This document shows positions 1 through 12,900 of a stretch of DNA of 64,000 nucleotides, piece after piece. The DNA lies in assembly GCF_021155765.1 (NCBI RefSeq), contig NC_060116.1, positions 12,090,001 to 12,154,000 of the forward strand, written 5' to 3'. Position 1 is the first letter of the stretch; each line of letters opens with the position of its first letter. Both the position numbers and the translations under genes were made by a program. The notes beneath the pieces were generated by a model, which saw nothing but the letters and a program-made list of their open reading frames with translations, was not told the origin of the DNA and ran no database searches. This stretch comes from Diprion similis. Its lineage: Eukaryota; Arthropoda; Insecta; Hymenoptera; Diprionidae.

Positions 1-1118
1 TACAGATATTTATTCCTCAAGGTAGGAAAAAAATTCATACACAGAAGAGACAAATTTTCAACCGTCTAACCTGCGTGTTAAAATAATTTGAGAAAATTAA
101 AAAACTGAGTAAATAAACAACGTACGCAGAATCGAAAAAATATATGGGGTATTCTAAAATTAACACCAATTCGATGATGCGCTACTTTAGTTAGTAAAGA
201 TAATTTTTGGTTCAAAAATTTCAAAATTTCGAATTAGGTGATAAAAATTTAGCAAAAAAATTCGGCCCACGGACAATTTTTTCAAATCTTTAAAAATGGG
301 CATTCGCAATCGACTTCAAGCATTTATAAAAAATAAACGGCTTACTGATAAAATTTTAAAAAAGTCGCATATTTTTTACCGAGTAGAATATTAGAAAAAA
401 AAAACAGGAAATGATTTTGAGATGATCGGGGCTTAACACTGATCCAGTTGGCGTGGATTACCCCATATGTGTTGTACAAAAAAATTAACAGGTCTAGACT
501 AGAAGCTGTTTATACTGCTAGGTAGGCATTCGTCTGTGTTAGTAATTGCTCGAATCTGCCATAGAAAATTCTATCCCACAGTAGCACAAGGCGGTAAACT
601 TTACCTATCTTTCAAAGACGAGTTACGGAGAAATCGTTTTCTCGTCAATCAGATACTTGCGTATACAGACTGTACACATACTGTACAGGGATGAAAAATT
701 CATACAAAGTTTGCCTACATCAGCTGCAATGCGAGGAGATAAAATATAGGCTATGGCAAAAGACGCGTTATCGCACATTTATCGACACAGTTGCTGTCAA
801 GATGTAATAATCGTTCAGAATTCAATATGCAAAAATATGGAAGCACCAGTTCCAATTTCAGCATACCTTATACACATCGCGTCGTGTTCCGCCCTGTTCC
901 GCACATATTTTCAATATACGGATAGCAGGTGAGTACGGAACGAGTATCGTTTCAAATATATTACATGTATAAATGGATTCGAAACGAGATGCACACAGTT
1001 GTGTATTTATATAATGGATAATTTCGGCTCATAGTCAATATCGTAGAAATAAATGAAAACTCTGATCGCGAATATCGTCAACAGGGGTTCGCGTTATATA
1101 AGTCGTGTGCCCTGGATG

Positions 1119-1147
1119 CGGGGGGTGGGGGGTGGGGGGGGGGGGGG
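1119..1147 (+). repeat. G-rich tract with quadruplex potential
   Basis: Three or more runs of four to fourteen G are separated by single T residues. This is the textbook pattern for an intramolecular G-quadruplex. It sits in noncoding DNA about 40 bases upstream of a purine-rich (GA/AAG) stretch at 1195-1275. Confidence 0.6.
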
Positions 1148-1706
1148 ACTAATAAAGCGGAAGCGTCGAGAAATTATTTGTCGGGCAATTTGGCCGAGGA
1201 GATAAACAAATGGATGAAGAGAGGAAAAGAGAGTGAGAAAGAGAAGAAAAGAAAGCGAAAAAGAAAGAGAAGCTAGAAACGACTGGCTGTGGCCGAGGGG
1301 AGGATTGCCCGGAATTTCTGCAATTAGGTTAATGCCAAAGTAAAACAGAAAATAAGAGTCGCCCGGCGTAATTTAATTTATAGCTCGCAAGGCACAGACC
1401 TGAGGCAGCCGCAAAGCGAGTAACATCAGTTACAGCTGCAGCTGAAAAAATAAAAAATAAATAAAGAAAAAAAATGCGAAAACTAATAGGGTCGCAAAGA
1501 AGTACGAAGCACGTGTCCTTGCCAACCCCCCTCCCCCTCGCCATTTTCCATAATCTCGAATTCACCCACCCAGTAATGCAGGCATAACCCCTAACGGGAT
1601 GAACTTCGTTGCTGGAAATGTCGACCGGATGACTCTGCAGCTCGGCATGAGCGAACAGGAAGTAATTTAGCCGTGCCAATATCCGACTAAATATCTCACT
1701 CGGTGA

Positions 1707-1772
1707 GTTTGACTTGCATACCGTGCGTTCTATACAATGTTGTGCATCGTATCTACGAGATGTAAGTCAAAC
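1707..1772 (+). other. Imperfect hairpin, pre-miRNA-like in size
   Basis: GTTTGACTTGCAT at 1707-1719 pairs with ATGTAAGTCAAAC at 1760-1772. Twelve of thirteen pairs are Watson-Crick and the remaining one becomes G:U in RNA. Inside lie a 2x2 internal loop, a CGTG/TACG stem, an asymmetric bulge and an ATAC/GTAT stem around a 13-base loop. The total is 66 nt. Size and shape resemble an insect pre-miRNA, but I do not recognise either arm as a known family. It could equally be a chance or transposon-derived foldback. Confidence 0.3.
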
Positions 1773-2000
1773 CCTGTACCCATAAGCGGTCACTTATATT
1801 ATATATATTATGGAATACGTGTTATGCCTACGTAGATTCACGTCATAGGGGTTAGTGCGCCGTAGACACGGGGTGTCATGCGGGATAAAACTTGATTATA
1901 CGGAAGCAGCTGTTATCGACTAACGTTTAGTCGGCATAAAGCAATTAATAGGACCAATATAGATATACCTACCAAGTTGTCCCGCCGAGGCCGTAGCCAG

Positions 2001-2032
<32 letters not shown>
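2001..2032. repeat. TA microsatellite
   Basis: This is an almost pure TA dinucleotide run with one TG interruption. Nothing in it suggests a function. Confidence 0.8.
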
Positions 2033-2514
2033 GGTGTAGGGTCTTCTAATTATATCCAACTCGTGAAGCCTGGCATTAATTTACCCCTAGCCAATATCGT
2101 CAGATGCTAAGTCGATTCCCCCTGTACATTCGCATGAAATTTGCTCGAATATTTGGTATGTATATATACGTAACGTACTGTAAATAACAAATTTCCTACC
2201 TTTGATCACTTCCTCCTGACCTGTAACTGGATTTCAAACTTCTCCATCACGAAATAGTTAGCTTAGAACTAAATCAGCAATCTAAACATCCATAAATTCA
2301 TCTCTTCTCCCAGACCGCCGTGATCGTTTGTTTTTTCCACAATTTAGGACGCGATCTTTGAGCGATAATTCGTTTATAATATAATCTAGTACTAAAAGGG
2401 ATTCCTTGAGAAGGTGAGGATCAATCGGGACCAGCATCTGATGTGTATTTGAAATTCAGATTTTTCAGTCTACCGTCGAGCCTCGATTAAGCTGGGGCAT
2501 CGGTATGATTTAAA

Positions 2515-2577
2515 TTTGACAAATGGGGATAACTTATACAGCGCGACTGAACCCCTGTTATATACCCATTTGTCAAA
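2515..2577 (+). other. Strong hairpin with a perfect 13-bp arm
   Basis: TTTGACAAATGGG at 2515-2527 is perfectly complementary to CCCATTTGTCAAA at 2565-2577. After a small bulge the pairing resumes with ATAAC (2529-2533) against GTTAT (2557-2561), leaving a 23-base loop. That gives about 18 paired positions in 63 nt. It may be a pre-miRNA-like hairpin or a remnant of a short foldback element. I do not recognise the arms. Confidence 0.35.
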
Positions 2578-3019
2578 GTTACTCCCCCTGCAAACGAACA
2601 GACGGATATCAGCTCATGCGCCGATATTTCTAGGGAACAAAAATCATTCTCGTCATCGATTCGATGCTTCAAGGACGTTCCAGCACTAACTTTCAGCATC
2701 GAAAGAGGATTTGGGGACTTCTTTTTGACTCTGCAAACAAATGCCCAAAGTCCTACGCCCTCCACACCCAGCGAATCTTTCGAGGTACGTTATTGAAAAG
2801 AGACTATGGATATCTATGGACTCCATGACGGCACAAGAAGTATATAAATTTACACGCATGTCTGGCCCAGCTCAGTGAACAATATTTGCAGAAAGACGTG
2901 GTTATACTGTATACGATAAAGAGAGATCAATCGCTTGTCCCTCGATCGCTAAACGGGCAGCGTCCGGTCCAGGTCATCGCTATAAACCCATTTAGGGTGA
3001 TCACGAGACACTCCGTATA

Positions 3020-3054
3020 CCCATCCATCCATCCATCTATCCATCCATCCACCC
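3020..3054. repeat. CCAT tetranucleotide microsatellite
   Basis: About eight CCAT units occur with one CTAT interruption. The repeat opens artificial reading frames on both strands here, and I do not call those genes. Confidence 0.8.
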
Positions 3055-6000
3055 AAATGTATTTGAGCCTTTCGCACGTTTCACTGGAGTTGAAGAAAAA
3101 AATGTTCTCCTTTTCGTGTCGCAATATTTCAAGAGAAGATTCTCGTTGGGCTTGTGCAGACGATCTCGGTCCAGTGTCAAGAAAGAGCTGAAGCGAGGGA
3201 GGAGGGGGGAGAGATTTCCAATTTGTAAATGTTGAGCCTTTAATTAATACCGCCGCATTTTCTTCGGGGCGCCGCTTGGACGATTTATCGACGACCAGAC
3301 GGCGGCGGCTTCAGGGCAAAAGAGCCCTGCAGGTCCGGGGGATCAATCAAATCCGCTTTACCCGTCACCGGCGGGGGAGAATGAGAATCGTTAAATTCTT
3401 AAGTTCTATCGCTCGGTTAAAATGCAGGGCATCACGTGATCATTTAGTAGTATCGAACCGCCCACGATTCGGCGAGAAAATATAACGCGGCATCAATTTA
3501 TACCGATATCATTTCCCGAAAACCCGATCGGGAATATAATTCAAACAAGTAGATATTACAGCGGAGTATAAAATATTGACTGAAAGCCATGACGTACAGT
3601 GATGAATTGTCTTCTCTGGGAGAAAGTAACTCGGAGCTCGAAATATATAATTAATTGTATTATTTTGTAATCATATTATAAATAATGAGTATGACGATTA
3701 TTTATTTCTTTTTTATTTTCAAAATACAGCAATATCGGTTCAGTTTCCAAGTTTCGTGCCACGTAAGAAATATAAGATTTTCAACGAAATGAAAAACGTG
3801 GTTAGGAATCAGACTTTCGATTACGTTTTGATACTGGAACAAATAGACAGAAATACCAGCAGCCATCCTTAACAGGGAAGAATAGAAATTGAGGAAAATT
3901 GAAGACGATTAAAAAGCAACGTAGGAAGAAACCAACGAATCGAGGGCGCGGGTGTCGTGAGTGGAATCGCTCGACGAAGGGATTCTGATATATGTTGGAC
4001 GGAAAGAGGGATGCTCTCGAAGCTCGAGTGTCGGGAGAAATAATAATACATGTATACAACAAATACAATGCACCCTGGCGAAAGATATCCCCGGACGACT
4101 TGCTGTTTTATCAAAATTGCTTCCTTGTATACACATGTCATGTGCAGACACGAAAAATACATGATAATAATAATAATTGGAAAGATAAAATCAAACTGAC
4201 AAGATGTTCTATCGTATATTATATACCTGGTATAGGTACATGTGCGTGCGTGTGTGTGTGTAAAAAAAGTGGTGAAAATCGCTGAAGCCGTATGGCATGG
4301 AGAAAAAATGTTAAGATAAATTAATGGAAGGATTTATTGAGGCAGCGGAGATTAAATCGTACGAGAATTCGAAAGCCTCGATCTTCTTCTGTAAGGATCG
4401 AGGTATGAGGAGAGTTTTAACGGTAGAATTGAAACAAATCGTGTCAGAAAGATAACGGTTAGCCGAGGGGATCGTTGCTTACTGCAAAAAGAGGAGAGAG
4501 AAAAAAGAACTTGAAGAGAAAGAGGAAAGATTCTTTAGACGATAAAAAAAAAATCTGATCCTGTAACATGTACACGTGCAGGTTAGTTTTCCTTTCCTCT
4601 GGCAGATTTATTTTTCCCTTCCATTTTCCTTGGTCCCTACGAATCCTCGTACGATTCGGATTCTCTCGTCGATGCCTCTCGCATGCCTGAGCTGACGACG
4701 TTACCTTATCGCGTATAAGCCGCTCGGCGGCTAATTTGCACGTTCGCAAGTTGTAGATACACGGGCAAGTACGTGCATCTCTGTACACGTGTATATTGCA
4801 CATGGGCATTTAGATAGACGCCCATGTACGGACGTAGAGTAATATTGTGTAATTACAGAGAGCGAGCGAGAATGCGCGGCGCGAGCCCAATGCTCAACTA
4901 AACTCGCGCGACTACCCAAAAGCAACTTGCTCCTTCGTAGTTCCGCAGTGAATCCGTGTCTAATTATTCGAAATGGTAAACAAAAAGGGTTATTTACGGG
5001 AATGGCAGCACAAACGTCAGCCGAATAAACACGTTCAACCCGCCTGAAATGGTTTAATTCAGAGCCCCTCGTCACTCTGCACAAGTACGTACTTCGTCCT
5101 GTATATAGACATGAATTTTAACTATGTATCATATTTTATGTACATATGTATGTATGTATAGGTGTGCAAAAGGCATTCCGAACCGAAATGACGTGACGAT
5201 CTTAGTTTCTTACCTCAAGATTTCTTCGCCCTTTTTAACTCCAGCACTTTGTAGCTTAGCTTGATGTTTTTAAGAACAAGTATACTGCGAATTACCGAAG
5301 TTCAAAATCCCTTCTTAAGGGTGAATTAAATGGAAATTTTGTCGACGATACGATTGAACAATCCGCATGACCGCGGAACCTTGAAGGAATAGACGCATAT
5401 GCCGGGTACTTTTATACCGAAAATTGTAGAAAAACAGCTGTGGCACATGAAACAAAAGTTTGAAGCACAAAAAGAAGAAATTGGAATTCACCTGGAAGCG
5501 GTGGAAACGCATGAAATAATCCCAGCGTGAACGTTTAGCTGAAAAGTTTGCAAACTCGTAAGGTAAACCTGGAAAAAATTTACGGCGGTATGTTTTTGCA
5601 GCATGCCAGAAATTATAGTGGCGTTGTAACGGCAGAGAGACGCGTCGAAGCTGAGAGACGAAAAAAATTATAAACCGCCGGAAGGAAGGTGGAACAAACG
5701 AACAAAATACTCCCACAGGCATTCGCAGTTGCCGAAGAGTTCGGAAAGTCGTACGGGGTGAAAAAAATTGCAGTGTTATGTTTTTTCACGAAATAGATGT
5801 GATTAGTATGAGGTACAAATAGCTGGCTCCACCAAATTTTCAAAAAGCAAGTTTCAAAGCTTTTTCCCTTCTTTATTTTTTGAAATTTCGAAAAATTGTC
5901 TAGTGGTTTTGGCGAATGAATAATGCGTTCTCGGCAACGGATTACGAAATATCAGTGGCAAAATTCATTATCACTTCAAGGTCTGGAAGCGGTTTAAACC

Positions 6001-8460
6001 TGTCGTAAATTCGCATGTTTCCTCGAAATTGAACATTGAAAATTGTGTGAAAAAATTTTGCACTGCAATGCAAAAACGATCAATTCCATGCGCAGCATTG
6101 AAGAGTGGACGTACCTTGAAGGAAGTGGGTCGAACTGACTTGACGAAACCGAGAGAGAGAAAGAGAACGAGAACGAGAGGGAAAAAGAGAAAAATAGGAA
6201 GCTTGGGAGTCGGAAAAGGATATAGCCTGGGACAGTTGGCGCTGCACGCTCCTTCCGATCGTAATCTACCTTTAATATCCTGCCCGTGAAAGAACTAACC
6301 GCGATCTGATAGTCTCGACAAAAAGAGAAGGTCTGGCATGTAGGGTGCATGTCACAGGCAGCCCTTACTGTAATCTGCATGTCATAGGTATTCCTGTGCG
6401 CGCGAATTTCGACGTAAGATCTTGCGATTGGTTCAACGAAAGTAGAACTTGGGTGAAACTCAAAATTTTCGCATCTTTGAATAAATGACTGGAATTTTTC
6501 AAAAATTTGAGTCAAGTAAGTCATGCGATTTCAATTTTAAAAATATTTCTCTAAGATTTCGTCGAATCGTTCCTTGCGCATAATTATGCTGTAATCGTAT
6601 AAAAAAGTGAAATTTTTTGTCAACACACTTTCTACCGTGCACTAAAAATTATTGCTACGATTTTTAATCGAATTTTTGTAAGACATTTAATTTATTACCT
6701 CAACTAAGGTAATATAAAAAAAAAAAAAAAATAGTAAAAGGTGCAATTAAAAATATATCCTCTTCACGATGAGTAACGCGCATCGATTTCGCAGGTACAA
6801 ACATAAGTAAGAGAAAGAGAGACAGTGAAAGAATCGGGTATAAAAAGGAAGAGAACGAAGTGAGAAGACGAGCAAAGATGAGAGCGAAAGGAAGCGGCGG
6901 GGATATGAGGGAGTGGAGGTGGGATCAGGGTGATTGCGAGAGCAAGTGGGGATATGACACGGGGGTAGGAAAGGTGAGGGGCGCAAAAAGGAATGAAAAA
7001 TTATCAGTCGGGATTTGGTATTGTAATAAATCTCTCTTATCTGCTCACTCACAGCGTACAGACACAGCGAAAAACTAATCATGGATTGTAGAAAGTCTGC
7101 CTTTTCTCATGAAATTTTTATTTCGTTTCGTTGTTTCTTTTTTTCTTTTCTTAATTATCTCTCTCTCTCTCTCTTCTACTACGGTGTTGTTTTTGTCTTT
7201 TCTTCAATGGATTCACGATTTACCAACCGCGTGATTCTTTTCACATACTTTTACTATATTATACGTAGATAAGTACATACATACGAGTAATTTAAAAATT
7301 TTCAATCCACCATCTGTACAGTATTTAAGTTATTTTCTCAGTGCAAACTCTGTTTCCTACTTTTTACCACGATTCTACAAACATTAGGTATACCTATTAC
7401 CTACTGGGTAGAGTTGTGCAAATACAATGGGCTGCGATGATAAGCCGGAGTCTGGCTCGAATCTGATATTTGATCGGTAGGAAAGCTGGAAACGGAGATG
7501 GCGGCTTAGCCTTGATTCAGGTTTGCTCTTGAGAGCGAGTACAGCCGGCCGTACTTCAGAGCGATACTTGCGCCTTGTAATAACAAGGGACGAGAGCCGA
7601 GTCTGCAGCAGAAATTCTCGGCGATGGCCAACGGGGACCATAAAAAGGAGTCGAAACCGGAGGAGAAATATATATTCGAGTTTCGCCGGGTGGAAAAAGG
7701 AGGCACGTAGCAAAAGGACCCTTCGGATCTTTTCAGTGGAGAGGATTCCGAGGAGATAGGTCTCGTCCGCTGACCCGCTGGACAAGTCGTTCCTTCATCC
7801 GATTATTGCCAATGGAATTTAAGAGGGTTGAGAATTGATATTTTTCACCAACGGTCCAGAGTACCTGTCGGTTTCTTTCTTCCTGCAGCTATATGTTAAC
7901 TCTTTGGATCGTTGCCGATATCTTCATACATCTTTTCATGCATATACTTATACTCAATTTCACATTCATGACCGCTTATGTATAATTGACATGAATCATC
8001 TCTTCAATGGAAACCAAAAACAAAGCGAATCAAACGGCGAAAGGGTTCTACTCTCGGAAGAAAGAAAAGATCGGAGAGAGAGAAAGAGAGAGAAAGAGCG
8101 AAGAAGGATATTCCGCAGCCTGCGAAAGCCAGAGGCCAAGACAAACGCGGCGAGGTTAGGACTCGGCTCTATCAATGCCATAAACTTAAAACTGACAATG
8201 CCTACTTCCTCCTAGTGCCTTCTTCCTTCTACTGCAGCCGCGGATAACGTGCAGGGTACCACGGCTACGCGATCTGCGGATGCGGAGGAAAACGAAGACC
8301 TATATATTACGTGAAAGGGTGGATTTAGTGGGGAATTTGGCGGCCACTTTTTTATCGCTTCACTACGGAAAGAGGGGCCCTACGATCTCTCGTGGCGCTC
8401 GTGCTGCTTTGGCTACGTGAGGTAATTTGTCATTCGCAAGGATATTTGAAGAGGAAGAGG

Positions 8461-8484
8461 GACGGAGGGAGGGAGGGAGGGAGA
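8461..8484. repeat. GGGA microsatellite
   Basis: GGAG/GGGA units run in tandem inside a purine-rich stretch. This is a simple repeat only. Confidence 0.7.
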
Positions 8485-9618
8485 AAGAGAGGTGGTCAGA
8501 AAAAAAGAATATCGAATAAAAAATGCTGCCCATTTTCTCGCAAAGAAGAAAAACATATGAATCAAAGAACTCGATATTTTTTGTTCAGAAAATTTAAAGC
8601 GCATGTTACATGCTGTAATAATATTTCCTTGGAGGAGCGAACTCAAGCGTGAAGTAAACTTTTTCCCCTTTACCGCACTGCACCGATGCGTATGTATGTA
8701 CGTGTATTTATTGCAATGTGCTTCTGAACAGCACGAATTTTCTTTTTACCTTCAATACAGAACTCGGCCGATTTTCTGCCCTCGAAAAATTAAAGAAAAG
8801 AATTATTCCATAATTCGAAACCAATACATAAAGAGCGTTGTCGAAGGTGAAAGGCCGCGTCGCGGGGGTTGGAATTAGGTACCACTAAATTGAATAAGGG
8901 CGGAGGTTAAATGTCACCGAAAAGACAACGGCAGAGGAACTTTCGAGGGTGAAACTGTATCTATAAAGGTCTACTTTCGCATGCTGAAAGTAAAGTTGTA
9001 TTATACCCTCAAAGTTGTATTCCGCCAGGCCGGTTGCACGACACGCCTGCCTACGTGTGTGAGGGTATACGTAAGTGTAAGACACCTAAGAGTGAGTAAA
9101 CATATATGTAGAACGAGTCGTGGATGTTCTGGCTGAATAAGTTGGTTAAATGGTGTTAAAAGCTGAGGCCGCCGCGTCGTTGCCTGAAAGAGGGTGCTGA
9201 CGATGAGAGGGGGCGAGAAGTCGAGGGGAAATTGAAACAAGGACTACTGATGCGCGTCTCTTATTCCTTTCCCCGGATGCAGGCCGTATACCTATATATA
9301 TATACGTATACTCGCGTATAAGGCACGCAGGGAGAATATCCTCCTGCGACGTTATTGTCAGGTGCAGGTTAAACACGGAAAGATTAATGGAAGAATTGAA
9401 CCTGCTCTCCTACGTATTCCTTCGTAATTTACTCCCGTCCGTTGTCAAAAACAGGGTGGGTGGGTGTATACATATATGTGTATGGTGGTGGGTCGTGGGT
9501 TATACCTATACGTGGTATACAATAGCACGGAAATACGCGGACGCACCTTTTTCGCAAATTCGTATTACGAATGTCTATATGTAAACGCTCGCACGCTTTT
9601 ATTGTCCGTGTAAAGTTT

Positions 9619-9902
9619 GACCCTGAAATCGGATTTGAAAAATTCAAGATGGCGGATCCAATATGGTGCACAAAAATTTCAAATTCAATCGAGCTTGGAG
9701 AAAAAAAACTTGGTCTAGTCGTTTTTAGAGTCGCTGATTGCGAATCTGAAATCGAATTTTTAAAAATCAGTATCGCGAATCTAATCAGCGAGCCTGAAAA
9801 CACCTGCGTAGAGTTTTTTCACCGGATTCAATCAAATTTAAAATTTTCGTCCACCATAGTAGATCCGCCACCTTGAATTTTCAAAATCTGATTTCAGATT
9901 CG
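9619..9902. mobile_element. Short nonautonomous element with terminal inverted repeats
   Basis: The left arm (9619-9666) and the reverse complement of the right arm (about 9854-9902) align over some 48 bases with a handful of mismatches. They share core words such as CTGAAATC, AATTCAAG and TGGCGGATC. The roughly 190 bases between them contain related subrepeats (CTGAAATCGAATTTTT near 9746). There is no transposase frame. An open frame of about 100 codons at 9571-9876 is a by-product of the repeat. Clear target-site duplications were not found by eye. This is most likely a MITE-like or foldback family member. Confidence 0.55.
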
Positions 9903-12900
9903 TAATCAGTAACTTCAAAAGCAAGAGAATACTATGTTATTATGAAATTTGACTCGGCACAATAACGTGTGACTCAAAGAATCAAAATTTTGTCAATTAT
10001 TCATTCAACGCGATCGTCGTATTTCCTCGCTCGCTCCTTCAAACTTGGAACTATCCGTTATGTTTCCCTCTCATTTCTCGCGACGGAAAGACTTTTGCTT
10101 CTCATCAATTCAACGCAAGAAAAATTTATCGTTTTTGGGCGCAGTAAATTAATTTTACCCGTTTCGACGAACTATAGCTTTACGGGTCTTCAGCTCTAGA
10201 AACCAAAAATCGAATCGATCATATCCCAAACAACGGCGTGGAATTTTCAAGATATACTCGGTGACTACTCATGCTGGGAGTCTCCTGTTTTTTCCTCATC
10301 TAACTTCCGTTTATTTATTCTGCGCGGTAAATACTTTTTAGCAACTAAACAAAGGAAAGCCTTGAAAAAGTTGTTTTTCCTGCTTGTTTAATATCACAAC
10401 CACACACCATTTTTTTTTTTTTTTTTTTTTCATTTTATATCTTTACTCGCACCCTCGTAGTTTTTTCCGCCAAACTCTCCTTTCTTACCGTCTCTATAAT
10501 CCCGAAGACTATTGTCTCTCGTTTTATTTAATCAAATTTCAGGTAGAGGATACAAAAGGTCGGAGCATTTGGCGAGACCGTCGCTGGGGAGAACCCTTAC
10601 TAATTTACAGAGTACACGGAGCAACAAATACCGAAAGGCTGTACAAGATTAAACCTAACAGATAGACACACCCGCCAAGAGGGATGCCTAACAAATTCGA
10701 ATCGGCAATCGGAGCTAAGCTATCGAGTTTCGATCCCAATACTGGAGTAATTATCGCTCCGACACGACTATCCTATACGTACGTTTACACAGACCCAAAG
10801 CAACGTCCATCAAATCAGCACCGCCGCCAAGTTCAGATGAAGGTGTACAAAATTCAGGCAAACGCAGTAATTTGTTGCTAAAGTTACGAGTGTGCTTTCA
10901 GGTTTGAAAGAAGTAGGTAAAAGTTGCCATACAAGATAAAAGAATTGGAAAAATAAGTGTACACAAAAACTTCAAGAAAAGATCGGAGCAACAGAATCAC
11001 GATTATAGAAACAAATGAGCAACGAATTTCGGAAGTAATTTTTCGTAGTGTTGACATGATGAATATTACGTTAATCGGGAAACAGATGAAGAAAATTGGT
11101 CGGTTATCTGACTACCAACGGCGTTACAAAATTAGCGCAATATCATACCAACCAGTTGAAGCTGAACGACCCACAAAGTCATCCGTGGGAAAATTGTGCT
11201 AGCAAACAAAGCCTATAATTGAAGATTAGCATTTATATTAGGTCGAAATTTAAATCTCTGCAGTATGTACCGCGTGCAATGACAATTGTTGACAAAAAAG
11301 TACGACGATACTGTAGAGAATTTTTTTTTTTTTTTTTTCTTCTCATCATTTCGTCTTTTGAACGCTTATCTTCTCCGACATTTTTATTAGATACCTCGAG
11401 AAGAAATATCGTCACTGAGATATCAGGGCGCGGCTAATTCAACGCCGTTGGAAGAAAAAAGTAATTGTATGAAGCAAAAATAAAAACCTATGAAATGACC
11501 GTCTGGAAGTGCCTTTTTTATTCGTCTCTCTTTAGCTTGTCAGTTTCGTAAATCATACTGCATTATCCCTATCAGAGGACGAATTTGGCTGAACGACTTT
11601 TGCAATATTTTTACCCATAGTTTTACCCCTTCGGTAACTATTCGCCAATCGATCAACCGATATACGAATGCAGATGAATTGACTGTTACGGGGTACAACT
11701 TCCGGTGATTTGTGAAATCCACGCGTCTTTGTATCTAGCGATTTTCATTGCTTCCCTGTACGATCTGTCGAGAGAATTAATAGAATATTTCTCCGAGGAG
11801 GGAGGAGCTGAGCTTTCCAGCCCGTTTCGAAATGGGTTACTTACATCTCTTGCGAAAGGCGGAATCCTGTCGGGAGTTCTTAATTTCATTTTGGCCATAC
11901 TCTCAACTTCGCCGCACGGTGTATATAATGTACGGTACATGTACCTACATATTTACGCGTGTACATAGGAATACGGTCGAGGTGATAATACAATTTCAAG
12001 AAAATTGTAGCCACCTTGACAAAATTAACTCCTTCGAAAAGTACTTCATCTAGATCGAATAACAAATATAAAGAAATTAAAATAACTGAACAAAATTTTG
12101 TGGAACTTTGATAAGTTATCGTAAGCATACCAGCTTCAAAGTTAGTAAAAAACTAGATTCGAAAAATAGAAATTATAGCAACTTTATCGAGAATCATATT
12201 CTTACTTGAATAAGAAATAATGAGAAGAAGCATCGTGACGCAGGTAGTTTACTATTTTTACAATTTTTTAACGATAATCAATTCGCATGTTTCGGGTTAT
12301 ATAACGTAGCACAAAACGAGTTAATCCGTTTACACGGCAACACCGCGTAATAACAAGTTCACAAGCCCCCAGGGATTTTAAGTTGCACATGTGTAGGGTG
12401 GGAAATTTCACTGAAAGTTGGTTGGTCGGTGCAGCGGGATCCCATCTACTCTACACAAGTGTATAATCGTGTTTATGAGCAACGAAATGCATTCGCTCAC
12501 ACGAACGTCAAATAATGTACTCAATTTTAAATAATTATTTAATACTTGTAATAATTGCCCAGTGAACGCTGCTGCAAATCCTGAGATAATCTTTTTTTTC
12601 ATTACACATTTTTCGCAAACGAATTTACACTCGATTTCAAGAACATGAATAAATGCAATCGATCAGCGTAAGTATAACGTCGCTAAAATTAATGTAAAGT
12701 GATTTGATCACGTAATATACCTACTTTATGTACAAACGACACGATACGTGGTTAATTAAATGTATACATGAAGTGTAATTAATAGTTATAAAGCAAGTCA
12801 ATGGTGCAAACGTAATTGCGATCACCGAAAATTTACCTATCATACGAAATGTGAAAAAGTAATTTTTAAAATCGCAATTTAAAAAAGTGTAAAAATATTC

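Noticed and set aside
7384-7785. 133-codon minus-strand open frame
   Set aside because: It has no domain pattern, it overlaps competing frames on both strands, and no plausible splice or promoter context is visible.
9571-9876. 101-codon plus-strand open frame
   Set aside because: It lies almost wholly inside the TIR repeat and reads through its arms; the peptide is a by-product of repeat sequence.
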